From NCBI RefSeq assembly GCF_022819385.1, contig NZ_CP089290.1:682001-746000 (forward strand): DNA of 64,000 nt. Reading direction: 5' to 3'. Shown here in pieces: positions 26,011 to 35,152 of this stretch. The number at the start of each line of letters is the position of its first letter. The stretch's first letter is position 1. Source of the stretch: Candidatus Nanosynbacter sp. HMT-352. GTDB lineage: Bacteria; Patescibacteriota; Saccharimonadia; Saccharimonadales; Saccharimonadaceae. Made by a program: the position numbers and the translations under genes. The notes beneath the pieces are model-generated. The model was not told the DNA's origin, did not search any database, and was given only the letters and a program-made list of their open reading frames with translations.

Positions 26011-26048
26011 ATTATATCACTAATGATATATATAAGCAATGATATAAT
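26011..26048. promoter_or_regulatory. Divergent murA/glyA promoter region with candidate operator
   Basis: The minus -10 of murA is at 26011-26016 and the plus -10 of glyA (TATAAT) at 26043-26048. A perfect inverted repeat TATATCA-CTAA-TGATATA lies at 26013-26030, with a third half-site TGATATA at 26040-26046, so both -10 boxes are covered. The spacing fits an XRE dimer, and MurA carries such a domain. Confidence 0.5.
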
Positions 26049-26070
26049 AAGTATTAACGGAGGTTTAGTC

Positions 26071-27339
26071 ATGAAAGACAAGCAAATTGAAGAACTTATA
26101 AAAGCAGAAAAAAAGCGCCAAACGGACGGCCTGGAACTAATTCCTAGCGAGAATTACGTTTCGTCAGACGTGCTTCAGGCGCTCGGTAGTGTTTTCACTA
26201 ATAAATATTCAGAAGGCTACCCTGGTCGACGTTATTACGGCGGACAAGAAAACACTGATCAAGTCGAGCAGTTGGCAATTGACCGTGCTAAAAAACTTTT
26301 CAAAGCAGATCACGCTAACGTCCAGCCACATTCTGGCGCGCAGGCTAATGAGGCGGTGTATTACGCTTGGTGCGAGCCTGGCGATACTATTCTGGCTATG
26401 GATCTAGCTCACGGCGGACATCTTACTCACGGCGCTCCGGTCACTCGTAGCGCCAGAGAATACAACTTCATTCGCTATGGTATAAAAAATATCGACACTG
26501 GCGAAATTGACTATGAAGAAATCCGTCAATTGGCCTTAAAACACAAACCAAAGATCATTTTGGCGGGATTTTCGGCATATCCACGAGAGTTAGATTACGA
26601 AAAATTTGCTAAAATTGGTAATGAGGTCGGCGCTATGCTAATGGCAGACATGAGCCATATTGCGGGACTAATCGTTAGTGGCGTTGCTAAAAACCCGTTC
26701 GACTATGGCTTTCATGTAATTACCACAACAACTCATAAAACTCTACGTGGACCACGAGGCGGGCTGATTCTTAGTCGAGGAATAGTTGGCAATCCATTGA
26801 AAAAACCAGAGAAAACTCTCGAAAATTTACCTACGTTGATTGATCGAGCAGTCTTCCCTGGCACGCAAGGTGGACCGCACATGCACACCATCGCTGCAAA
26901 AGCCGTAGCGTTCGGTGAAGCTTTACAGCCAGAATTCAAAGATTACGCCGAGCAAATTGTTAAAAATGCGAAAAGATTGGCGGAAGAGTTGCAAAAGCGT
27001 GGATTTAAGCTAGTAACTGGCGGCACCAGCAACCATTTGATTCTGGCAGATATTCACAGCAGCTTCGGTATTGACGGCAAGGAAGCGGAAATCGCCATGG
27101 ATAAAATCGGTCTGACACTGAATGCTAATGCGATTCCAGATGACCCACTACCAAGGTTCAGACCAAGCGGCATTCGCTTAGGCACTCCAGCCGTCACGAC
27201 GCGAGGCGCCAAAGAAGACGACATGGAAAAAATCGCAGGATGGATGAGGCGGTCAATAGATAATCGCGACAATGACAAAATGTTGGCTGAACTACGTAAA
27301 GAAGTCGTAGAATTCTGCCATACTCTACGCGATATTTAA
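26071..27339 (+). CDS. glyA: Serine hydroxymethyltransferase
   Basis: PLP enzyme converting serine and THF to glycine and methylene-THF, paired with FolD. Features are ELIPSENYVS, YSEGYPGRRYYGG, the PLP Lys in TTTTHKTLRGPRGG and SGIRLGTPAVTTRG. 422 aa is the usual size. The frame is open from 26023, but TATAAT at 26043-26048 and GGAGG eight nucleotides before ATG 26071 (MKDKQIEELI) define the start. Divergent to murA. Confidence 0.97.
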   Translation: MKDKQIEELIKAEKKRQTDGLELIPSENYVSSDVLQALGSVFTNKYSEGYPGRRYYGGQENTDQVEQLAIDRAKKLFKADHANVQPHSGAQANEAVYYAWCEPGDTILAMDLAHGGHLTHGAPVTRSAREYNFIRYGIKNIDTGEIDYEEIRQLALKHKPKIILAGFSAYPRELDYEKFAKIGNEVGAMLMADMSHIAGLIVSGVAKNPFDYGFHVITTTTHKTLRGPRGGLILSRGIVGNPLKKPEKTLENLPTLIDRAVFPGTQGGPHMHTIAAKAVAFGEALQPEFKDYAEQIVKNAKRLAEELQKRGFKLVTGGTSNHLILADIHSSFGIDGKEAEIAMDKIGLTLNANAIPDDPLPRFRPSGIRLGTPAVTTRGAKEDDMEKIAGWMRRSIDNRDNDKMLAELRKEVVEFCHTLRDI

Positions 27340-27353
27340 TGTAAACCCGCACA

Positions 27354-27384
27354 TAAAAAAACTCCGACTAACGCCGGAGTTTCT
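27354..27384. terminator. Bidirectional terminator between glyA and the pilin gene
   Basis: Stem 27359-27366 with 27375-27382 (AAACTCCG/CGGAGTTT). On the minus strand the A7 run becomes T7, a strong terminator for the pilin unit. On the plus strand the T run is broken by a C. Confidence 0.85.
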
Positions 27385-27406
27385 TATTTATACGATTCTT
27401 AGCTAA

Positions 27407-27841
27407 TTAACAGCCAGTACCAACTACGCGGTTCTCGACAGTATTACTACTGTAGTTGTAGTATGAAATCTTTGCGCCTGTTGGGTCGCCAGTACCGGTA
27501 GTAGGACATTTTTCGTATTTAACTGTTGTAGTTGGAGTGCTTGAACCAAAAGTACCAGTACCTAATTCAGTAACATTGGCTGGAGCAATGTAGTAAGACT
27601 TCTTTGTGTCTGCGCCAGTTAATTTTGTGATATCCTCTGGATACTTACCCTCTTCAGTGTTGTATAGTTCAGCTTTCTTAGCAACTGCGTCAACTGTTGA
27701 TTTAGCAGCAGATGTCTTTGCCTGGTTTTGCAAACCGTTGTATGCAACCAAAGAAACGACTGTCAAAATTGCAATGATCACGATAACGATCAAAAGCTCA
27801 ACTAGTGTAAAACCTTGATTTTTGATATTCTTTGTAGTCAC
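27407..27841 (-). CDS. Major-type type IV pilin
   Basis: 144 aa. Leader MTTKNIKNQG is cut before FTLVELLIVIVIIAILTVVSLVAYNG, the hydrophobic assembly helix with Glu5. The C-terminal domain has two cysteines (YEKCPTT and the final C) that could close the D-region loop. The promoter is clear: TTGCGC (27906-27911), 17-bp spacer, TATTAT (27883-27888), leader with AGGGGG 9 nt before the GTG start at 27841. It has its own promoter and a strong terminator while the minor pilins lie upstream, which suggests it is the main subunit. Confidence 0.9.
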   Translation of the reverse strand: MTTKNIKNQGFTLVELLIVIVIIAILTVVSLVAYNGLQNQAKTSAAKSTVDAVAKKAELYNTEEGKYPEDITKLTGADTKKSYYIAPANVTELGTGTFGSSTPTTTVKYEKCPTTGTGDPTGAKISYYNYSSNTVENRVVGTGC

Positions 27842-27882
27842 GATAATGTGCCCCCTAAATTGTTAGTTTGATTTGTAACTTG

Positions 27883-27911
27883 ATAATACTACAACGTTTT
27901 TAAAAGCGCAA
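27883..27911 (-). promoter_or_regulatory. Full -35/-10 promoter of the pilin gene
   Basis: TTGCGC at 27906-27911, 17-bp spacer, TATTAT at 27883-27888. With the AGGGGG Shine-Dalgarno this is one of few genes here with a conventional long leader. Confidence 0.65.
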
Positions 27912-27918
27912 GCGTTTT

Positions 27919-29682
27919 TTAATATATATATCGATTTTGCACTGGACGAAGGAATAATGATTCTGTTGGACTAAATCTATTCTCATTTGTACCGTCGCCG
28001 ATTTGCCCTTCATCATTTAACCCCCAACAGTACGAACGCTTATTTGACATAATCACACAGCCACGATTCGCTCCAGCCGCAATATCCACCACCGACTCTG
28101 TTAATGGCAATCCATCATCACCAGAATGTACAAGCACCGGGTTGCTAGATTTTTGTATTGCCTTAGAAGCATTATCATTACCCTTACCCAGCTGACCAAG
28201 CTTATTATCACCCCAGCAATACACTTCCTTATTTCCGCCATTATTCACTAAGGCGCAAGAGTGAGCAATCCCAACCTCAATTCGTAGCGGAACTCCCGGT
28301 AGACCATCAACTTTTGCTGGCTGGAAATGCACACCAAAGGGACCGGTCCCCGGAGACCCGGACTGCCCACGACCAGCACCACCCCAGCAATACACATCAG
28401 TTGTAGTACCAGTTGGAGTACGAGTTAAAGCAATAGCACAGGTGTGCGATACGTAGCTATGATCCGATGCCCAAGTATAACCATCTTGAGATATGTCAGT
28501 TACACCTTCTAAACCCTTAACTAGGGTAGCATGGCTGTAGTGATTACCAGATATTGGACCAATACCCATCTGCCCAAACCTAGCTAACCCCCAACAATAA
28601 GCCTTTTTTTCAGTAGTTATAGTACACATCGTTTGCGAGCGTGATCCACCGGTCGCCAACTTAGTCGCAAAATAATTGATAGGGAGTCTATTATAGCCGC
28701 CTGAGTTAATCTGCACTGGCGTGGCACGAAGTCCGGGGTTTTCAGGATTTCCGAAGCCCAATTGACCCATATTGTTCCGACCCCAGCAGTAAATTTTACC
28801 AGACGCAACAGCACAGGAGACGTCACCAGTTCCGCCAATTGATGTAACGTCTTTACCTGCGAGATCGCCACCAACCTCAACCGGAACGCTAGAGTAATTA
28901 CCAGCCCCAGACGACCCGTTGCCTAGCTGACCAAACCTATTATCGCCCCAACAATATACTTTTTTATTACTGCCCAGCTGGGTTAAAACACAGCTATGAT
29001 GCTGTGCTGTAAAAATATCAATAATCTTACCATTCCTCATATCGCCAATAGAGCGAACTTTCACTGGGATATTGGAGCTGTGAGTAGTTCCATCTCCTAA
29101 TTGACCCATATCATTTTTTCCCCAGCACCATACATTATTTGATAAAATCGCACACGTACGATTAGTACCACTCACCGTACGTGTTGCATCAATGTCAGCC
29201 GGCCAAGTAACTGATTTTTTTACAACAGCGACATAAGTCTTTAGAACAACACCGCTACCATTTGTTATTTCAACTCGACCCACAGATGAAATCTGAGCAG
29301 TAGCAGCCGACAGGGCTGTGCTTCTAGTCGAAGCCTCCAAATCACCGACCTCAAAAGTCGTCCTAAATTTATTGCCTTCATCAAATACATATTTCTCATA
29401 ACTCGGATTTACAGCCCCCTTACAATTAGTTTCCGGACGAAGCGGTCCAATTCCACCAGGAACCGAACTCCATGATTGCTCAGCTCCATTGGCGTCCAAA
29501 CAAGCATTAGCGTAAGCTGTACCCGCCTCACCAGCCTCCTGGGCTAATTTATAATAGTACTCCTCCTGAGAGTAAATATACGATTGAGTCACGACCCTCA
29601 TAGCACCAGCCAAAAGCGCCAATATAAAAGTGCTCATAAGGATAATCAGCACCAAGGAATAGCCGTTTTTTCGTTGAATCAT
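27919..29682 (-). CDS. Pilin-like anchor fused to a seven-repeat RCC1 beta-propeller
   Basis: 587 aa. The N-terminus (KNGYSLVLIILMSTFILALLAGAM, then EAGEAGTAYANACL) resembles PilX-type minor pilins but lacks a clean prepilin site and Glu5. From about residue 165 there are seven RCC1-type blades ending in YCWG-N-GQLG. Each has a paired C-x(8-16)-C such as CAILSNNVWC, so the blades are probably disulfide-linked outside the cell. Seven blades make a closed propeller. Its place among pilin genes suggests a pilus-tip adhesin. It overlaps the PilW-like gene by 4 bp. Confidence 0.82.
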   Translation of the reverse strand: MIQRKNGYSLVLIILMSTFILALLAGAMRVVTQSYIYSQEEYYYKLAQEAGEAGTAYANACLDANGAEQSWSSVPGGIGPLRPETNCKGAVNPSYEKYVFDEGNKFRTTFEVGDLEASTRSTALSAATAQISSVGRVEITNGSGVVLKTYVAVVKKSVTWPADIDATRTVSGTNRTCAILSNNVWCWGKNDMGQLGDGTTHSSNIPVKVRSIGDMRNGKIIDIFTAQHHSCVLTQLGSNKKVYCWGDNRFGQLGNGSSGAGNYSSVPVEVGGDLAGKDVTSIGGTGDVSCAVASGKIYCWGRNNMGQLGFGNPENPGLRATPVQINSGGYNRLPINYFATKLATGGSRSQTMCTITTEKKAYCWGLARFGQMGIGPISGNHYSHATLVKGLEGVTDISQDGYTWASDHSYVSHTCAIALTRTPTGTTTDVYCWGGAGRGQSGSPGTGPFGVHFQPAKVDGLPGVPLRIEVGIAHSCALVNNGGNKEVYCWGDNKLGQLGKGNDNASKAIQKSSNPVLVHSGDDGLPLTESVVDIAAGANRGCVIMSNKRSYCWGLNDEGQIGDGTNENRFSPTESLFLRPVQNRYIY

Positions 29683-30533
29683 AGGTTATTTATCTTTCGT
29701 ATTGTTAAGGTTTGCGAATCAGAAACTTGCTTGCTAGGTGATTGAATTGTCAGAGTAATTTCTACACTATCCGCGCCATCAAGAGCTTTCTTATCGCTAT
29801 CTGGAGCGTCGCTATTTTTGCTTATTAGCGTTTTTCCATCATAGTAATTAATCTTAAATTCCGAAACTCCAGTTGCCAAAATCGAATCTTCACGAAGCTT
29901 CATGGCTCGATCCTTAAACTTATCAGCATCCAGGCTATTCATACAGAAATATCCCGCAGCAGAACCTGAATATGGCGCTGGAGGGTAACTGGAGAAATCA
30001 ACTAAATCATTATAGATAGTTCGTCGATGCAGCTCTCCATTCTTCAAAAAATATATGACTATTTTTTTATACTTCGGCTGCTGAGTCTTATTTGCATTAC
30101 AGTCAAACTTTGGAGTTCTTAGATATACAATCTCCCTAGAATCGGCGCCTCGTCCCATATTTGTAGCATATTGAAGCAATATAAGTGAGTTCTTTTCGGG
30201 ATCAGTAACGGCACTACTTGAATACGGATTACTTCTATATCTCCATTCTCTAGGCGTCGCACTAGGGAAATTTTTATCGGTAGCAAACGTATCCTCTCCA
30301 TCATAACTGCTCACCTTAAAGCGCGAAGCTTGGCGAACGTCAGTTTCAATTGCATCCATGGAATTATGCATATTTCGACTAATCTCAACCTTCGCCTTAC
30401 TGATAGACGCACTTTGGTTCGCCGAAATTAACATCTGACTAAACACGCCGACAACCATTGCGATGATGACCATCACCATTGCCAATTCGACCACAGTAAA
30501 ACCGCCCTCATTAGAACGCCACATACGTCGCAT
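29679..30533 (-). CDS. Minor prepilin, PilW-like
   Basis: 284 aa. Leader MRRMWRSNEGG is followed by FTVVELAMVMVIIAMVVGVF, a class III prepilin signal with Glu5. The large C-terminal domain holds ISRNMHNSMDAIETDVRQASRF, typical of PilW/GspJ-type minor pilins, which sit in the tip-initiation complex. Its start lies 23 bp inside the end of the upstream pilin gene. Confidence 0.85.
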   Translation of the reverse strand: MRRMWRSNEGGFTVVELAMVMVIIAMVVGVFSQMLISANQSASISKAKVEISRNMHNSMDAIETDVRQASRFKVSSYDGEDTFATDKNFPSATPREWRYRSNPYSSSAVTDPEKNSLILLQYATNMGRGADSREIVYLRTPKFDCNANKTQQPKYKKIVIYFLKNGELHRRTIYNDLVDFSSYPPAPYSGSAAGYFCMNSLDADKFKDRAMKLREDSILATGVSEFKINYYDGKTLISKNSDAPDSDKKALDGADSVEITLTIQSPSKQVSDSQTLTIRKINNL

Positions 30534-30960
30534 GTACCACCTTCTTTCCGCTACCTATGCCAGAGCTTGGCAATCCATATTCTACGATAGATTCCACTTT
30601 AATCGGCATCCCCAGGCTAACTGTTCCACTCTTACATCCGTATGGCGCTGATGCATATACTTGCTGCCTAACCATTCCAGGCAGCCCATCGACACTACCA
30701 ATAGTTCTCGTAACTTCATACCTAGTATTCGACGACGCCGTGTTACACTTAAACCACGACGGAGCGGAGTCATTCGCGTAACGACGCATATTATTATACG
30801 CCAGAAGACTTGCTTTATTATGCTGAGCGCTTAAAACCGATATCTGGCTGACCTGCGCTTGCATACTTAATATAACGACCATGAAAATACCAATAACAAC
30901 CAGAGTAACCGCAACTTCGACAATAGTAAATCCATCACTTTTCCCTGTTAATCGCGCCAT
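30511..30960 (-). CDS. Minor prepilin, 149 aa
   Basis: Leader MARLTGKSDG then FTIVEVAVTLVVIGIFMVVILSMQ, with Glu5 and the assembly helix. The C-terminal domain has two Cys (FKCNTAS, PYGCKSG). GspI/PilV-like by size and position. Its frame overlaps both neighbours (13 bp upstream, 23 bp downstream), so the minor pilins are one translationally coupled operon. Confidence 0.85.
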   Translation of the reverse strand: MARLTGKSDGFTIVEVAVTLVVIGIFMVVILSMQAQVSQISVLSAQHNKASLLAYNNMRRYANDSAPSWFKCNTASSNTRYEVTRTIGSVDGLPGMVRQQVYASAPYGCKSGTVSLGMPIKVESIVEYGLPSSGIGSGKKVVHATYVAF

Positions 30961-31433
30961 ATGCTATTCACCTTTTTTTCCGACCCCGTCGAAAATTCCT
31001 TATATATAATGTTATATTTCACACAAGTTACCGCCGCCACGTCAGTTATAGGACCAGAAGTCGGCTTCGTACAATCTCCATCGTCTATGTTTGCCGCCTC
31101 GTACAACAATTCGCCATTACTACCGCCAGACCAATCACTACGATTGCACTTGATCATCTCCTTTTTCAGAGAATCACTTCCTACAATTGACGAAAAACTC
31201 TTAATAAGGTCAGCGCAGGAAGGATACTCGTGCCCAATAGAGCTTACATTTTTATATTTGTAATATCGCTCCAACCTCAAGGACAGCTCAGATACATCAG
31301 CTTTTTGCTCCTGATCTCTAGTCAAGTTCAAAAATCTTCCGCCACCAACAAACGCAATACTAGCCAAAATCGACACAACCACAATAACTACTGCCACTTC
31401 AACTATCGTATAGCCACCCGTCCCACGATTCAT
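30948..31433 (-). CDS. Minor prepilin, 161 aa
   Basis: Leader MNRGTGG then YTIVEVAVVIVVVSILASIAFV, a prepilin with Tyr at position 1 and Glu5. Four Cys in the C-terminal domain (PSCAD, IKCNR, GDCTK, VTCVK) could form two disulfides. TTG at 31451 lengthens the frame, but TACAAT at 31440-31445 ends 6 nt before ATG 31433, which fixes the start and makes it leaderless. First gene of the leftward pilin operon. Confidence 0.85.
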   Translation of the reverse strand: MNRGTGGYTIVEVAVVIVVVSILASIAFVGGGRFLNLTRDQEQKADVSELSLRLERYYKYKNVSSIGHEYPSCADLIKSFSSIVGSDSLKKEMIKCNRSDWSGGSNGELLYEAANIDDGDCTKPTSGPITDVAAVTCVKYNIIYKEFSTGSEKKVNSIWRD

Positions 31434-31471
31434 ATCAATATTGTAGCGCAAATCTACAAAAAAGCATATGC

Positions 31472-32500
31472 TTATTGTCGGGAAAGTTCTAGCGGCTCTT
31501 GCTCAATTTTTATACCGAACTTGTCAAAGACAATTTGCACAATTTCCTCACGAATCGCCGCCAAATCATCATATCCCGTTGCCGAATCGTTCACGAGCAC
31601 CAACGCATTCTTTTCGTAAACTCGCATGCCGTGACTGCGATAACCCCTTAAGCCAGCCTTATCTATCAACCAACCTGTCGGGATTTTATATCTTCCGTCA
31701 GACATTGCATAATTTGGAATGTCGCTGTATTCTTTTTGCAATTCTTCCAATTTCCATTTTTCAACCAGCGCGTTTTTGAAGAAAGAACCTGCACTTGGCA
31801 ATTCCGCTGGGTCTGGCAATTTTTCCGAACGAATATTAAGAACTGCCACGCGAATCACTGACAAATTAACCTCACGAATGTCATTCTTGTCAATATATCT
31901 CTGTAAAGAAGCGTAATACGGCGGTTTCGGCTCTGCTTTATTTAGGCGCAAAGTAATATTCAGAATGCAATATCGTCCTTTTTCCTTATCGCGAAAAATG
32001 CTATTTCGATAAGAAAAGTCACATTCATCGGCAGAAATAGTTACAATTGTGTCGGTTTTTGAATCGTAAGCTTCCAGACTAATCAACGTGTCGGCAATTT
32101 CTTGCCCGTACGCCCCAACATTCTGGACTGGCGCAGCTCCAGCCGTTCCAGGAATCCCCGACATAGCTTCAATTCCCTGAAGTCCAAGCTCAATAGCCTT
32201 CTCAACAACCTCATCCCAGACTTCGCCCGCACCAATTTTCACATCAGTTGTTTCGTCAGTTTCAGAAATAACCTCAAAACCTTTAATCTTATTCAACAGT
32301 ACGATTCCTTCAAAAACCTCGTCATGCGTAATCACATTGCTGCCGCCACCCAACACAAAAATCGGCAGATTTTCCTTTCGGGCATTACGATATAGCGACA
32401 CAACATCACTAGCAGAATCCGCTGTCGCCATATAGCGAGCCTCACCTCCCAATTTCATAGTCGTGTATTGTTTCAGTGATATATTAGTCATGACGTCCAT
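31472..32500 (-). CDS. murB: UDP-N-acetylenolpyruvoylglucosamine reductase
   Basis: FAD enzyme reducing the MurA product to UDP-MurNAc. FAD-binding features are TTMKLGGEARY, LGGGSNVITHDE and GIPGTAGAAPVQNVGAYG. The catalytic Ser is in AGSFFKN, and the C-terminal LVNDSATGYDD with a later Glu fits type I MurB. TATACT at 32507-32512 ends 6 nt before the ATG at 32500, leaderless. Confidence 0.96.
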   Translation of the reverse strand: MDVMTNISLKQYTTMKLGGEARYMATADSASDVVSLYRNARKENLPIFVLGGGSNVITHDEVFEGIVLLNKIKGFEVISETDETTDVKIGAGEVWDEVVEKAIELGLQGIEAMSGIPGTAGAAPVQNVGAYGQEIADTLISLEAYDSKTDTIVTISADECDFSYRNSIFRDKEKGRYCILNITLRLNKAEPKPPYYASLQRYIDKNDIREVNLSVIRVAVLNIRSEKLPDPAELPSAGSFFKNALVEKWKLEELQKEYSDIPNYAMSDGRYKIPTGWLIDKAGLRGYRSHGMRVYEKNALVLVNDSATGYDDLAAIREEIVQIVFDKFGIKIEQEPLELSRQ

Positions 32501-32554
32501 GCATATAGTATATCATTTTACTCGACCGTCATCTATGATATAATAACTTCATAC

Positions 32555-32631
32555 GCACCCGTAGCTCAGCGGATTAGAGTACTTGGCTTCGAACCAAGGG
32601 GTCGCAAGTTCGAATCTTGCCGGGTGTACCA
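32555..32631 (+). tRNA. tRNA-Arg (TCG)
   Basis: Acceptor GCACCCG/CGGGTGT (G1-T72 wobble), anticodon stem CTTGG/CCAAG, loop CTTCGAA with anticodon TCG, encoded CCA. A TATAAT box lies about 15 bp upstream. Confidence 0.96.
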
Positions 32632-32639
32632 AAATAGCT

Positions 32640-32660
32640 CGTCATTATGACGGGTTTTTA
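32640..32660 (+). terminator. Terminator after tRNA-Arg(TCG)
   Basis: CGTCA/TGACG stem with a 3-nt loop, then GG and a T-rich run (TTTTTATTT). It lies 9 bp after the tRNA CCA. Confidence 0.75.
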
Positions 32661-32701
32661 TTTATGATGACATCATAAAAAACGCTAGTCGAGCGGCTGA
32701 G

Positions 32702-35152
32702 CTAGCTATTCAGTGGCGGATTCTGAATTCCTGACGGCATTTGCGCAGATTGCGAACCTAAAATCTGGCGAATCTGATCAGCGGTGATAATTGTGGTCGA
32801 ACCGGGCGCGACAGTTCCCGCCAGCATTTGCTTGGCGACGGTATTCTCGACAGCTCGCTGGACGACGCGGCGCATCGGACGAGCTCCCAATCTTGGATCA
32901 TAGCCAGCCTCGACCAGCAATTTCTTACCTTCTTCCTCGACCGCAACTTGAATTTTTTGCGGCGCCAAAGTCTTATTAACTCCTGCCAAAATCAAATTGA
33001 CAACCTGCAGCAACTCATCTTTTCCTAGCGGACGGAACAAAACGATTTCATCAAAACGGTTCAAAAACTCTGGGCGGAATAAATTGGCGTTAATCAACTC
33101 GTTAATAAATGTCTGCTCGAATTGTTCCAATTGATAGCCCCGCTCAATATATTCACGAATTCTATCCGCGCCAGCATTTGACGTCGCAATCACAATCGTA
33201 TCGCGAAAACTAATTTCTCGGTTATTTTCATCGCGAAGTATTCCCTCATCCAAAAGCTGCAAAAGCGTCGTCAGAACCTGCGGATGAGCCTTTTCAATTT
33301 CGTCCAAAAGCACGACAGAGAACGGGCGCTTCTGAACTTGAGCAGTCAAACTCCCTGGATCTCGCGCGCCATCCGCAATTAACCTAGCCACGTCATCCGG
33401 CCTGACAAATTCGTTCAAATCCAAGCGAATCATATTGCCCTCACCGCCAAAATAAACATCCGCCAAAGCTTTAGAAAGCTCCGTCTTACCAACACCAGTC
33501 GGACCGAGAAACAGGAATGCGCCAATCGGTCGATTCTGATTTCTAACACCTGTGCGCGCGCGGCGAATAGCATCAGAAACAACTGTCACGGCTCGCGTTT
33601 GATTGATCATTCGCTGATGAATTAATGACTCCAAGTTTAACAATTTTTCCTTTTCGTCACTCAAAGATGCTACCGAAATTTTTATACCAAGAGTTTTTTC
33701 GATCGCATCGTCCACAGATTGCGCAGTCACTAGCCCGCCGCTGGCGTAACTTGCCGCCGCTTCCAAAATTTTCAACGCCTTACCTGGCATCACCAAATCT
33801 TGAACATAACGATCACCAACACGATATGCCTCCGCCAGCGCCTGATACATATATGTCACTTTGTGCTGTGCCTCAAATAAAACCAATTGATCGCGCATAA
33901 TTTTCATAGTTTCAGGTTCGTTTGACGGCTGAATTGCAATTGTGTTCAAAGCGTGAGCAAGCTGCGGCTTAGTCTGAGAAATTTGCAAAAATCGCTGATC
34001 GTCCATCGTTAAAATCGTCCTAAGTCTACCGGCCTCCAGAATTGGCAATAACACATTACTCAAGTCAACCGAACCAACGCCTTCTTCGAAGAATAATTGC
34101 GCATTGTCCAAGCATAAAATCACGTTTTTCGACAAGAAAGCTTCGTTCAAAATCATCGTGACTAGATTTTCCAATTCCCCGCGACCCGACGCCACACTAA
34201 TCAACGACGACGCGTCAAGCATAAAAACTTGCTGATACATCAGAGAACCAGGAACGCCTCGATGTCCGTCAATCAGCATTTCCGCAAACGCCGACACGAC
34301 AGTACTTTTTCCTGCACCATCAGCTCCAACTAGCGTAATATTCTGCCGCCCGCCAGAACTAAACGTTTTAAGCATCTGTCCCAACGCTTCCTCGTGTGCA
34401 GCCAACTTAGTTGTAAACGCGCCGCCAGATACACTGACGCTAACATTCTGAGCAAATCGACTCAGCAGTGGCGTATAACCAAAAGACCAATCCCTAGCAA
34501 TTCCGCCCGTATTTAGCGGCTTCTCTTTATATTGATCAATCAGCGCCTTTATTCGCTCGTACCATCGAATAGCCTCCTCGATATCATGAAAATCGATCTT
34601 CATATTCGCCAGCAAAGAATCGTGCTGTGGCAATTGCTTTACTATCGCCGCCGCCAAAACCGCGCTAGTAATCTTCGGACTTTCCGTGCTCTGCCAGATT
34701 TCAATCGCCGCCTTCCAAATCTGCTCCGTTCGGTTCGGATCGTCGACGGAAATATTACGCAAGAAATTCGGCGTCAAACCCAGCCGCACTGCCAAAAATT
34801 GCCCAGCTCGCGTGCCTGTAATCGCCTCAGCAATATCAATCGGCGTCGGTCTGCGCGGCAATTTACCCAAAACGTCCGCCGCCATCACATCGTCAATTGT
34901 CTTAGGATTTTTACTAATTTCTGCCGTCTTAAGATCTTTTTCCCACCAAATCGACACCATAATCATTGGACCGCTCAGACCAAATAATAGCCAGCCAATT
35001 GCCCCGTGTTCGATCAACGACCACACGCCAAGCAAAACTAACATAATGCCGACAGCTATCGCCACGATATGCCAGGCATTGCCAAACCTTACAGAAAATC
35101 GCGCTTTCTGGGCTCGTAAACTGTCGTAATTAAATCTCGGCTCTATTTCCAT
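32702..35152 (-). CDS. Membrane-anchored ClpC/ClpB-like double AAA+ ATPase
   Basis: 816 aa. Two helices (residues about 27-75) anchor the N-terminus. Then come a Clp-N-like helical region, D1 with Walker A GADGAGKST, and D2 with Walker A GPTGVGKTE, Walker B VVLLDEIEKAH, sensor-1 VIATSNAGA and the sensor-2 DPRLGARPMRR. In D1 the Walker B reads VILCLDNAQLFF, with Asn-Ala in place of the catalytic Asp-Glu pair, so D1 may bind but not hydrolyse ATP. No ClpP loop is obvious. The frame extends to 35239, but GGGAG upstream of ATG 35152 and the 10-bp overlap with the preceding gene favour the shorter start. Confidence 0.87.
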   Translation of the reverse strand: MEIEPRFNYDSLRAQKARFSVRFGNAWHIVAIAVGIMLVLLGVWSLIEHGAIGWLLFGLSGPMIMVSIWWEKDLKTAEISKNPKTIDDVMAADVLGKLPRRPTPIDIAEAITGTRAGQFLAVRLGLTPNFLRNISVDDPNRTEQIWKAAIEIWQSTESPKITSAVLAAAIVKQLPQHDSLLANMKIDFHDIEEAIRWYERIKALIDQYKEKPLNTGGIARDWSFGYTPLLSRFAQNVSVSVSGGAFTTKLAAHEEALGQMLKTFSSGGRQNITLVGADGAGKSTVVSAFAEMLIDGHRGVPGSLMYQQVFMLDASSLISVASGRGELENLVTMILNEAFLSKNVILCLDNAQLFFEEGVGSVDLSNVLLPILEAGRLRTILTMDDQRFLQISQTKPQLAHALNTIAIQPSNEPETMKIMRDQLVLFEAQHKVTYMYQALAEAYRVGDRYVQDLVMPGKALKILEAAASYASGGLVTAQSVDDAIEKTLGIKISVASLSDEKEKLLNLESLIHQRMINQTRAVTVVSDAIRRARTGVRNQNRPIGAFLFLGPTGVGKTELSKALADVYFGGEGNMIRLDLNEFVRPDDVARLIADGARDPGSLTAQVQKRPFSVVLLDEIEKAHPQVLTTLLQLLDEGILRDENNREISFRDTIVIATSNAGADRIREYIERGYQLEQFEQTFINELINANLFRPEFLNRFDEIVLFRPLGKDELLQVVNLILAGVNKTLAPQKIQVAVEEEGKKLLVEAGYDPRLGARPMRRVVQRAVENTVAKQMLAGTVAPGSTTIITADQIRQILGSQSAQMPSGIQNPPLNS

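Noticed and set aside
27601..31451. Possible CRISPR or VNTR from repeated TGGGG/CAATA blocks
   Set aside because: The repeats are codon-level similarity of RCC1 blades and pilin helices, not spaced identical repeats. No CRISPR array is present in the window.
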